From Bacteroidales bacterium (GTDB lineage Bacteria; Bacteroidota; Bacteroidia; Bacteroidales; UBA7960), in NCBI GenBank assembly GCA_007131245.1, contig SLQX01000131.1:1-51183 (forward strand): 51,183 bases of DNA. Direction: 5' to 3'. Below the pieces are notes generated by a model. That model saw nothing but the letters and a program-made list of their open reading frames with translations, had not been told where the DNA came from and did not search any database. Made by a program: the position numbers and the translations under genes. Position 1 is the stretch's first letter. Every line of letters begins with the position of its first letter. Shown here one piece after another: positions 27,522 to 35,247 of this stretch.

Positions 27522-29138
27522 TTAAAACATGAATTTTATCCCGGCGAAAAAAGAAAGGCCGCTCCTTCCTTCAAATAAATCATCCCAGGGACCATATGTA
27601 TTACCATCATCATCTTCGGCATCCGTAACAAAAGCATAATATCCACCCCCACCGATAAGCTGGAAATTGTGCGTCAAATTCAGTGCCAAATTACCGCCAC
27701 CTTTGACAAAATAGGCCGAAAGTTCATCGTCATCCTCAAAATCATCGTGGTCCGCATTTTCAATACCAAATCCTGCATAAGGTCTCAACTCCAGGTTTCT
27801 TGTAATATGCATCCCCTTGGCCAGGCCTGCACTGGCCCTAAGAAAAGTAAAATCTTCCTGTATTACACCATACTCTCCAGCATCAAAACCCAAATCCACA
27901 TAGACGTATAAAGCACTGATGCCCGTTAAACGCCCGGTTCTTAAATCCAAACGTCCGTAACCCCCGCCTATTTCTCCAAGTTCAGCCCCCAGGCTGATTT
28001 CTATACCAACATCATTTTTTTGCACCAGGGTATACCCTTCATGCAACCGGCGACCAGCCACCTGGTAAAACTGTGAAGTACCCATATCACCGATGGCTTC
28101 ATGACGATTATCATGAATTTTTGAGCTGGAGGCAGCCCTGATCACACCACGGCGAACAGGACGTGTTTCCCCGGTTCTGGTATCATATACATGTTCATAC
28201 ACAAAAAAACGATTATCCGTTTGCAGCCCTTCCTTCAATCCTATTTTAGCACCCAGTGGCCTGGTCTGATACAGAGGAGTAACCACCCTAAAAGCATCAA
28301 CTTCCATCTCAAGGTTATAAAGCACCTCTTCGTAAGACTTTTGAATCATTTCTGCAAAAAGCTCATCACTGGTTTTGGAGCCAAAGGCTTTACTTTGTGT
28401 AGAACGAACTCTGGCGGAAACGTTAGTTACATAATCCAAAGGGATATCCAGATTATCAAAAGCCTCGTTCTTTTGGGCACGGGTTTCAGGATCATCATCC
28501 GGATAAATCCATGTTTGATAAAACTGGCTTCGCACTTCATCATTAAAGTCAACCTGATAGAGGTACCCGTCAGCATTTGCTCTCCATCCTTCTGTATTAT
28601 TATCATCCACACTTTCAATATCCTGTAGGTCCATTACCAGCACATAACTCCTGTTAATCAACCTATTGCCCATATCACGCAAGGCCGCCTCTCCCCTGCT
28701 GGTAGCCTGTAACATTACCACATCGGCATCCGTAGCGGCAAACCGTCCCCTTTCATGAACCAACTCCATGTCCATGGTACCATCAGGCTGACGATTATAC
28801 CATTTGGCTATCATTTTGCGGCTTACATCATCCTGCTCAAGACGAGATAAAATTCTTTCGCTCAGTGGTTGGTCCTCATCTAATCGCCCACCTCGTCTTA
28901 TAGCAATATTCAAAATCAGCGTTTCCAGGTTGTGGACATCGTATTTGTCGGAAAAACCAATGCTGGGAATTTTTTCCCGGGCTTTACCCCAATAGCTGGT
29001 ACCTGACCTGTCAATAAAAAAAACAGCAACCGAGTTGCGATCATAAGATTCGGGCACACCCCCATCATCTCTCTTTTCCTGGCTCAATAACGAACTACTT
29101 AAAGCCAGAACAAACAGCACTAGTAGACTTTTTTTCAT
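27522..29138 (-). CDS. Exported protein with C-terminal outer-membrane barrel, first gene of the cassette
   Basis: 538 residues from the ATG at 29138, which begins a Sec signal ('MKKSLLVLFVLALSSSLLSQ'). The N-terminal ~340 residues are mixed alpha/beta ('NSVAVFFIDRSGTSYWGKA', 'RSYVLVMDLQDIESVDD') with no motif I know. From about residue 365 the protein turns into alternating strands and glycine-rich turns ('GIEISLGAELGEIGGGYG', 'ELRPYAGFGIE') and ends in Phe, as an outer-membrane barrel does. An acidic loop rich in Asp lies between late strands. A perfect TAnnTTTG element is found 116 bp upstream of the ATG. As the only predicted barrel of the group it may anchor the others to the outer membrane. 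Confidence 0.72.
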   Translation of the reverse strand: MKKSLLVLFVLALSSSLLSQEKRDDGGVPESYDRNSVAVFFIDRSGTSYWGKAREKIPSIGFSDKYDVHNLETLILNIAIRRGGRLDEDQPLSERILSRLEQDDVSRKMIAKWYNRQPDGTMDMELVHERGRFAATDADVVMLQATSRGEAALRDMGNRLINRSYVLVMDLQDIESVDDNNTEGWRANADGYLYQVDFNDEVRSQFYQTWIYPDDDPETRAQKNEAFDNLDIPLDYVTNVSARVRSTQSKAFGSKTSDELFAEMIQKSYEEVLYNLEMEVDAFRVVTPLYQTRPLGAKIGLKEGLQTDNRFFVYEHVYDTRTGETRPVRRGVIRAASSSKIHDNRHEAIGDMGTSQFYQVAGRRLHEGYTLVQKNDVGIEISLGAELGEIGGGYGRLDLRTGRLTGISALYVYVDLGFDAGEYGVIQEDFTFLRASAGLAKGMHITRNLELRPYAGFGIENADHDDFEDDDELSAYFVKGGGNLALNLTHNFQLIGGGGYYAFVTDAEDDDGNTYGPWDDLFEGRSGLSFFAGIKFMF

Positions 29139-29253
29139 AAACAAAAAATTAATTAACGGTATGTTTCCCTTGGATTCATCCTCTGCATAGGTCCTACTTT
29201 TCATAATTTCATATGGATGGCAGATAATTTTCTATTTCCATCTTTCAACATTA

Positions 29254-29261
29254 CAAATATA
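29254..29261 (-). promoter_or_regulatory. -7 promoter element for the six-gene exported cassette
   Basis: TATATTTG on the minus strand is a full match to TAnnTTTG, 116 bp upstream of the ATG at 29138. No -33 TTTG at the standard distance. Confidence 0.5.
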
Positions 29262-29546
29262 TAAAAAAGCGTTAATTTTGTTAGTTTAATTCCACAAAAT
29301 GTGAAATATGTTTTAAACAATTAAAATAAAGATAAAACACTAAAAAGTTATAACAACGCTAAAACACTTGAAGCTGACAACACATTTTGTTAAAAACATA
29401 GCCATTACCTACTTTGAGTTTTTTTTTAAACGTTATTAACATGTCTGCAAGGGGTTATCAACAAGGTTATAATTTCCTGCAAAGCATCATCAGAAGTATA
29501 AATATACAAACACCATCCAAAACGCAATAACTACCTTAAAAATTTT

Positions 29547-29554
29547 TACTTTTG
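29547..29554 (+). promoter_or_regulatory. -7 promoter element for the 29577 gene
   Basis: TACTTTTG is a full match to TAnnTTTG, 22 bp before the ATG, which predicts a very short leader. No clear -33 element. Confidence 0.5.
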
Positions 29555-29576
29555 TTTTTCACAACATTCAAAAGCC

Positions 29577-30053
29577 ATGAAACAAACCCTATTGCTTATT
29601 GTCATTATTTGCCTTAGTGCTTTAGCTACACATGCACAGGACAATCGCGCTCTAAGAGCTGCGAGAATGAGTTTCAATGATGCAGAAACAAATTACAACA
29701 GGGGAAACTACCAGGAAGCAGCCAGGGAATTTACCATTGTAGTTAACACCATACCCACCGGCATTGATTCACGAAGACACCTGCAAAGGAGGCTCGAATC
29801 GCTCATTTATCTGGTGGATATCCATTTTTATAAGCATGTTAATATTGATCAGGCGTGCGAATACCTTAACATGTATTACCGCGAAATGAACCTCATAAGA
29901 AATGATGGTATATTGCGGTCTTCCCGCCTTTTGAGATATCAGCAAAAAGAACAGGAGTTCAGGGAGTCTCATACGCCAAAATGCAAAGGATACCATAGGA
30001 TTAAACAGGACAGGGATAAATTCAGAAGAACCTTTGAAAAGGAATTCGAATAA
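29577..30053 (+). CDS. Small exported protein, TPR-like
   Basis: 158 residues with a Sec signal peptide ('MKQTLLLIVIICLSALATHAQ'). The next stretch 'RMSFNDAETNYNRGNYQEAAREFTIV' has the spacing of a tetratricopeptide-type helix pair, and the rest is helical and basic at the end. No further domain is recognised. It is transcribed divergently from the exported six-gene cassette and could belong with it. A full-match -7 element lies 22 bp upstream. Confidence 0.68.
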   Translation: MKQTLLLIVIICLSALATHAQDNRALRAARMSFNDAETNYNRGNYQEAAREFTIVVNTIPTGIDSRRHLQRRLESLIYLVDIHFYKHVNIDQACEYLNMYYREMNLIRNDGILRSSRLLRYQQKEQEFRESHTPKCKGYHRIKQDRDKFRRTFEKEFE

Positions 30054-30210
30054 AACAAATCCAAAAACCATCTGTTTTCTCCGGCTTCAAAACTTTAACC
30101 CCAAAATTTTTATTGATTTTGGAGGGGGAGAGAATAAACATTATTGGATACTTTCCGGCTAGCTCTGGATATAAAATATCGACCAATACTTAATTACAAT
30201 TTCAAATAAG

Positions 30211-31854
30211 ATGAAAATTGCCCTTGCACAATACAATTACCATGTTGGTAATTTCGAAGGAAATACCAGCAAGATCATCCATGGAATAGAAGAAGCAAAA
30301 AAACGAAATGCGGATTTGGTCGTATTTTCCGAATTGGCTGTCTGTGGTTATCCATCGGCCGATTTGCTTGAATTTGAAGAATACATTCATAAAAGCTATG
30401 AATCGCTGGAAAAAATCGCAGCACACTGCACGGGTATAGCAGCCGTAGTGGGAGCACCTGACAAAAATCAAGGCCCAAAAGGGAAACCACTATACAATGC
30501 TGCTTTTTTTCTGAGCAACAAAAAAATAACCAGGGTTTTCCACAAAGGGTTGTTGCCAAACTACGACATCTTTGATGAGTACCGGTATTTCGAACCGGCA
30601 AACCAATTCCAGGTCCTGGAATACAAAAACAAACGGATTGCCCTGACCATATGCGAAGATTTATGGAATCTGAATGACAACCCGCTTTACCTGCAAAACC
30701 CCATGGATAAGCTTTATAAACAGGGAGTGGATTTGATGATAAATATTGCCGCTTCTCCTTTTTCCTGGAACCATATTTACGAGCGCAAATCCATGCTTAG
30801 CCAAAATGCTGCAACCTATAACTTGCCCATGTTTTATGTAAACCAGGTAGGTGCTCAAACAGATGTAATTTTCGATGGTGGTTCGATGGTCATAAACCCA
30901 CAAGGTGAAATAGTTAAAGAACTTGCCAGCTTTGAAGAAGATCTTTCAATAGTGGAGCTCTCCCGGACCTTGTCTTCAGAAGGTTCCCGGCCAATTCCCT
31001 CCCAGGATACTGACCAAAAAAACGAAAGGATATACAAGGCACTGATATTGGGCGTAAAAGACTATTTCCAAAAATTGGGTTTCACCAAAGCCATCCTGGG
31101 GTTATCAGGAGGTATTGATTCAGCCGTAACCATGGTCATTGCGGCAGAAGCACTAGGGGCAAAAAACGTACTTGGAGTACTGATGCCAGGTCAGTTTAGC
31201 TCAGACCACTCTATACAAGATGCTCAGGAGCTTGCAGAAAACCTGGGTTCGCCTTATCACACCATCCAAATCACAAAAACCGCACATACTTTTGAGCAGC
31301 ATTTGCACCCCTGGTTTAAAGATACCGATTTCAATGTAGCCGAGGAGAATATCCAGGCACGCACAAGGGCTGTATACCTGATGGCCCTAAGCAATAAGTT
31401 TGGGCATGTACTCCTGAACACTTCCAATAAAAGTGAAGCTGCTGTGGGGTATGGCACATTATACGGGGATATGTGCGGAGGGATGTCGGTATTGGGAGAC
31501 CTTTATAAAACAGAAGTTTTTGAACTTGCCCGCTATATTAACCGCAAAAAGAGAATTATTCCACAAAACAGTATTACCAAACCTCCATCAGCAGAGTTAA
31601 GACCAGACCAAAAGGACGCTGACTCATTACCCGAATACAATATTTTAGACCCCATACTTTTTGAGTATATTGAGAACCGGAAAGGGCCAGAGGCATTATA
31701 TAGTATGGGGTTCGAACAAACAATGGTTGACCGGGTTCTCAAACTGGTAAACTACAGTGAGCACAAGCGGTTTCAGACACCACCGGTACTAAGGGTATCT
31801 CTGAAATCCTTTGGTGCTGGAAGGAAAATGCCCATTGTGGCCAAATACTTGTAA
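30211..31854 (+). CDS. nadE: Glutamine-dependent NAD+ synthetase
   Basis: A 547-residue fusion of a nitrilase-type glutaminase and an NAD synthetase. The N-terminal half has the Glu-Lys-Cys triad (Glu41 in 'VVFSELAVCGYPS', Lys112 in 'FHKGLLPNYD', Cys148 in 'TICEDLW'), which releases ammonia from glutamine. The C-terminal half has the PP-loop 'GLSGGIDSAVT' (297-307), which adenylates nicotinate adenine dinucleotide, plus 'TSNKSEAAVGYGT' and 'PPSAELRPDQKD'. It makes NAD+ in the cytoplasm. It stands alone, with A/T-rich spacers on both sides. Confidence 0.97.
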   Translation: MKIALAQYNYHVGNFEGNTSKIIHGIEEAKKRNADLVVFSELAVCGYPSADLLEFEEYIHKSYESLEKIAAHCTGIAAVVGAPDKNQGPKGKPLYNAAFFLSNKKITRVFHKGLLPNYDIFDEYRYFEPANQFQVLEYKNKRIALTICEDLWNLNDNPLYLQNPMDKLYKQGVDLMINIAASPFSWNHIYERKSMLSQNAATYNLPMFYVNQVGAQTDVIFDGGSMVINPQGEIVKELASFEEDLSIVELSRTLSSEGSRPIPSQDTDQKNERIYKALILGVKDYFQKLGFTKAILGLSGGIDSAVTMVIAAEALGAKNVLGVLMPGQFSSDHSIQDAQELAENLGSPYHTIQITKTAHTFEQHLHPWFKDTDFNVAEENIQARTRAVYLMALSNKFGHVLLNTSNKSEAAVGYGTLYGDMCGGMSVLGDLYKTEVFELARYINRKKRIIPQNSITKPPSAELRPDQKDADSLPEYNILDPILFEYIENRKGPEALYSMGFEQTMVDRVLKLVNYSEHKRFQTPPVLRVSLKSFGAGRKMPIVAKYL

Positions 31855-32039
31855 TTATATTTGAAGAAAACAAAATATTCACACACCATTTCATCAATTC
31901 ACAGCACCCTCCCAAAACAAATTGTTAACTACTTTTTTAACTGCAAATCACCTGTTTATAACAAATATCAATAGGTGCATCTCCCTTTTTTTTAGCCAAA
32001 TAAAAGGCGACATTAAATTTGCGTTTATATTATTCCCTT

Positions 32040-32073
32040 TTTGGAAGTTTTTTGTGATTTTCTGCTATTTTTG
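32040..32073 (+). promoter_or_regulatory. Promoter for the 32160 lipoprotein gene
   Basis: TTTG at 32040-32043 and TATTTTTG at 32066-32073 (full match to TAnnTTTG) are separated by 22 nt, slightly more than the usual 19-21. The ATG lies 87 bp downstream of the -7 element. Confidence 0.5.
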
Positions 32074-32159
32074 TATAGTCCAAAATAGCTATGGGTGAGG
32101 ATAAATGCATTGAAAATCAAAGGCTGGTGCACACTTTTTATCAATAAATACCACAAACT

Positions 32160-33563
32160 ATGAAAGTATTTCAAACCGGTAGACAATGGCTTATCATGGG
32201 TCTTTTGCTGTTTACAGCCGGAATAATTACTTCCTGTGACAGAGATGATACCCAGCCGGAAACCCAAAGCATCAGAGGGATTGCCCTGAATGCCATATCC
32301 TTTGATAAGCTGGAGGGGGCAACCCTGACAGCCGAACCGGCTGCCAATAGCTCTTCTTCGGCATCAACCCGACAAACCCAGGTTGATTCTGATGGCAATT
32401 ACCTGTTGGAAGATATCGTTATCGGAAGATACAATATATATATCGATAAGGAAGGATATTATACTATGTCGGCCAACAACATTGACCTTGTAAGGGGCAA
32501 ACCATTTATTGCCATGCTGCCCGTTACCCATGATATTGAAACCCCCATTGGTGGCATTACGGGCATTATAATGGATAATGAAGGTAATCCTATACCCAAT
32601 GCAAACATCTCCATCAGTGCGCAGGATGAGAGCATCAGCAACGGTTATTTTTCATCCACCAAAAGTAACGAAAAGGGAGAGTTTTATATCGGAGCCATCC
32701 CTGTATCTCCTGCCATAAATAATGTATTTAAAATCAGGTGCATTGCCGATGGGAAAGAAACCCAAATTATCCAAAACAAAACCATCCTGCAAAATGAAAT
32801 GGTTGTGCTTTATTTTGAGCTAAAAGAGGAGCTACCCGCTACGGCCATTTTTCACGAGGGCTTCGAAAGCATGCTTGAAGGGTGGGAAATGGATGGATTT
32901 TGGCATATACACGATAATTCTGCAATCTATAATGAAGCTTACCCTGATTTTGTGCAACTGGCACCCAATGATAACTCAGAGGGGCGTATCCCCAACGCTT
33001 ACAAAGGCTCTCATGCTGCCTGGTATGGCGACCCCGAAACAGGGAACTTCATGGGTGAACAAAACTCAAACGACCACGAGTTGTCTGGTGGCACCAGCGT
33101 AGTTGCCAACAAGGGTGAAATGACTTCACCCGAAATAAACCTGAAAGGGATTACCCAGGCAAGTGTAAACTTCCGGTCATGGTTTGAAGTAGAAAGTGTC
33201 AATCCCAATGAATATGGATTTGACTTGATGGAGGTTTATGTAATAGACGAAGATGAAAATGAGCAGCTGTTGGGCAAGCTCAACCCCTATACCGATCCAG
33301 TTCTGCCTGACAGAGCACCATTACCCTATACTTCAGGCGGGTTTAATCAGGCGCCTGTATGGAGATACGAAGAGTTTGACCTGGGGGCTTTTACCGGCGG
33401 CATCATTAGGCTAAAGTTCCTGTTTGACACCCGGGATGGATTGTACAATGGTTTCAGAGGATGGATGATCGACGAACTCCAGGTGGTAAACAAACCAGCC
33501 GCTGAAACGACCAAATCCGCTCCCGACCCAACACGTCCCCTGATGCAAAGAGACCATAATTGA
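32160..33563 (+). CDS. Lipoprotein with CarboxypepD_reg-like domains and a MAM/jelly-roll-like module
   Basis: 467 residues. A lipobox 'ITSC' (Cys26) is followed by 'DRDD', an acidic signal of the kind that sends Bacteroidota lipoproteins to the cell surface. Two regions resemble carboxypeptidase regulatory-like (Ig-type) domains: 'RGIALNAISFDKLEGATLTA...NYLLEDIVIGRYNIYIDKEGY' and 'GGITGIIMDNEGNPIPNANISI'. From about residue 230, 'FHEGFESMLEGWEMDGFWHI' begins a jelly-roll-like module also seen in secreted peptidases. It ends with 'LKFLFDTRDGLYNGFRGWMIDELQV'. No catalytic residues seen; probably a surface-binding protein. Confidence 0.7.
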   Translation: MKVFQTGRQWLIMGLLLFTAGIITSCDRDDTQPETQSIRGIALNAISFDKLEGATLTAEPAANSSSSASTRQTQVDSDGNYLLEDIVIGRYNIYIDKEGYYTMSANNIDLVRGKPFIAMLPVTHDIETPIGGITGIIMDNEGNPIPNANISISAQDESISNGYFSSTKSNEKGEFYIGAIPVSPAINNVFKIRCIADGKETQIIQNKTILQNEMVVLYFELKEELPATAIFHEGFESMLEGWEMDGFWHIHDNSAIYNEAYPDFVQLAPNDNSEGRIPNAYKGSHAAWYGDPETGNFMGEQNSNDHELSGGTSVVANKGEMTSPEINLKGITQASVNFRSWFEVESVNPNEYGFDLMEVYVIDEDENEQLLGKLNPYTDPVLPDRAPLPYTSGGFNQAPVWRYEEFDLGAFTGGIIRLKFLFDTRDGLYNGFRGWMIDELQVVNKPAAETTKSAPDPTRPLMQRDHN

Positions 33564-33605
33564 TTTGACCGCTAAGTTTTTGAAATAATTACGATACACA
33601 ATATT

Positions 33606-33652
33606 AAACCCAAAGAGGCTGATCCGGAAAAGAAATCAGCCTCTTTGGGTTT
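33606..33652 (+). terminator. Strong terminator after the 32160 gene
   Basis: Two 18-bp arms (33606-33623 and 33635-33652; AAACCCAAAGAGGCTGAT and its complement) pair perfectly around an 11-nt loop, followed by more T residues. Confidence 0.93.
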
Positions 33653-33693
33653 TTGTATATATCATCATTGGGCCCTGAAATCACCTACTCTTT

Positions 33694-33731
33694 AATACTG
33701 CAAATTATTATCAATACTGCAAATTATTATC
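33694..33731. repeat. Perfect tandem repeat, 2 x 19 bp
   Basis: The unit AATACTGCAAATTATTATC occurs at 33694-33712 and again at 33713-33731 with no gap. It lies in the spacer between the terminator above and the 3' end of nfu. Confidence 0.85.
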
Positions 33732-33765
33732 CAAGTAGTTTATTTCAGGATAATGGCAACCTGAA

Positions 33766-34032
33766 TTAATATACATTAAGGTTGATGGCCTCAACTGATT
33801 TGATCTGGGGAATTGCTTTTTTCATGGCTTGCTCAACGCCTGATTTCAGGGTCATGGTGCTCATGGGGCAGGAACCACACGCTCCAAGAAGCTCCACATT
33901 TACCACCATATCGTCTGTAAGATCAACAAAGCGAATGTTGCCACCATCTGCCTCAAGATAAGGCCTGATTTGATCAATTACACCTTCTACTTTTTTAATT
34001 AACTCCGGATTTTGATTTGAAGTCATAGTCAT
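33766..34032 (-). CDS. NifU-like Fe-S scaffold protein (Nfu domain)
   Basis: An 88-residue stand-alone Nfu domain. 'IRPYLEADGGNIRFVDL' and 'LLGACGSCPMSTMTLKSGVE' include the CxxC pair (Cys52, Cys55) that, as a dimer, holds a [4Fe-4S] cluster for transfer to target proteins. Small stand-alone Nfu proteins are usual in Bacteroidota. It is flanked by spacers of over 150 bp, so it probably forms its own transcript. Confidence 0.92.
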   Translation of the reverse strand: MTMTSNQNPELIKKVEGVIDQIRPYLEADGGNIRFVDLTDDMVVNVELLGACGSCPMSTMTLKSGVEQAMKKAIPQIKSVEAINLNVY

Positions 34033-34191
34033 TTTTTTAGGGTGAATACATAGAATAGTTTTGAAATTTTTCTCAACAACTAATCCTCAGTGTTTTACAG
34101 TTTTATACTTATTTAGACTAATTACGGGTAAAATTACAAAAAATAAATGATGTACCAAGTTAATCAACACAAAACCTATCTATGGGGTATA

Positions 34192-34518
34192 CTATAATTC
34201 TTTGGCGGGATCCCAGTGGATGTTTTGATAATCCTGAACCTGGTCGTCAATCACTTTAACTCCCTCGGATTCAAGCAGCTGCTGCATAATATGAGGAGAC
34301 CCAAAATGGTGCTTACCAGTTAGCATCCCTTGTCTGTTGACAACCCTGTGGGCAGGAATCGATGGATCGGTTTTGTGAGACTGGTTCATGGCCCATCCCA
34401 CCATACGTGCGGCACTGGGCGCACCAAGGTAGCCTGCAATGACACCATAGGAACTAACCCTACCATAGGGAATTTTTTTTACTACCTCGTATACGCTATC
34501 AAAAAAGGAATTTTCCAC
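34192..34518 (-). CDS. Alkyltransferase-like (ATL) DNA repair protein
   Basis: A 108-residue protein of the MGMT family ('VVKKIPYGRVSSYGVIAGYLG', 'ARMVGWAMNQ'). The active-site PCHR motif of O6-alkylguanine methyltransferases reads PAHR here (residues 55-58), so the acceptor cysteine is replaced by alanine. Such alkyltransferase-like proteins bind O6-alkylguanine, flip it out and hand the lesion to nucleotide excision repair instead of repairing it. It lies 22 bp after trmB and ends that group. Confidence 0.9.
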   Translation of the reverse strand: MENSFFDSVYEVVKKIPYGRVSSYGVIAGYLGAPSAARMVGWAMNQSHKTDPSIPAHRVVNRQGMLTGKHHFGSPHIMQQLLESEGVKVIDDQVQDYQNIHWDPAKEL

Positions 34519-34540
34519 AAGCGAAGTTTTTGAGTAAATG

Positions 34541-35212
34541 CTAGTTTATGCTAAACCGGATGAAACAAATTTTTTCGCCCTTATCCAGGAACATATTTTC
34601 GTAATAAGTCTGAATGGAAAGCACAATGGGGTCAATATCCCCCGGGTTGCCATAAAGGTCGCGGGTGGCCATATGCAGGTTAAGTTCTCTTTTCTTGATA
34701 ACCCCAAGTGTATATTCAAAAATATTGTAATTATCCGTTTTGAGGTGAATGGGTGCCCCTTGTGTGGTAAAACCTTGATATATATCCAAAAACCTGGGGG
34801 AGGTAAGCCGTTTTTTTATACGAGGTTTATTGGGTTGAGGGTCAGGAAAAGTAATCCATATCCCGGCAACCTCATTTTCACCAAAAAAACAATAGAGATG
34901 CTCAGCCTGGATACGCAAAAACCCAACATTGGATATGGCATTTTCCAGGGCGGTTTTGGCACCTGACCACATCCGGTTTCCTTTTATATCGATACCAACG
35001 AAATTATACTGAGGATAAGCCTTTGCCAGGCCAATGGTGTATTCGCCTTTACCACAGCCTATCTCAAGTATAATGGGATTATTATTGCAGAAAAACTTTT
35101 TATTCCAATTCCCTTTCAGAGGATGATCGTTTACTGGATAGCGATATCCGGGCTGAATAACATTTGGAAAAGTGTTGAGTTCAGCAAACTTCCGGTGTTT
35201 GTTTTTTGACAC
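34541..35212 (-). CDS. trmB: tRNA (guanine46-N7)-methyltransferase TrmB
   Basis: A 223-residue SAM-dependent methyltransferase. The SAM motif 'LEIGCGKGEYTIGLAKA' starts at residue 49, and 'NFVGIDIKGNRMW' follows. The TrmB signature 'ITFPDPQPNKPRIKKRL' is at about 120-136. It makes m7G46 in the variable loop of tRNAs. It follows the HU/SPOR gene by 35 bp and precedes the ATL gene by 22 bp. Confidence 0.96.
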   Translation of the reverse strand: MSKNKHRKFAELNTFPNVIQPGYRYPVNDHPLKGNWNKKFFCNNNPIILEIGCGKGEYTIGLAKAYPQYNFVGIDIKGNRMWSGAKTALENAISNVGFLRIQAEHLYCFFGENEVAGIWITFPDPQPNKPRIKKRLTSPRFLDIYQGFTTQGAPIHLKTDNYNIFEYTLGVIKKRELNLHMATRDLYGNPGDIDPIVLSIQTYYENMFLDKGEKICFIRFSIN

Positions 35213-35247
35213 AGTATTAAATTCGGATAAAAAACAACAAAAGAGGA

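Larger units (their letters stand above)
29139..29576. other. A/T-rich divergent promoter region
   Basis: No gene. This very A/T-rich region lies between the exported cassette (-) and a small exported protein (+) and contains a full-match -7 element on each strand (29254-29261 minus, 29547-29554 plus). Confidence 0.6.

Noticed and set aside
22881-29138. Curli (csg) or flagellar H-ring operon
   Set aside because: No CsgA/B-like repeats, flagellin or motor genes are present, and similarity to CsgG/FlgT parts is judged by eye only, so those names were not assigned.
33694-33731. CRISPR array
   Set aside because: Only two copies of 19 bp with no spacer; no cas genes in the window.
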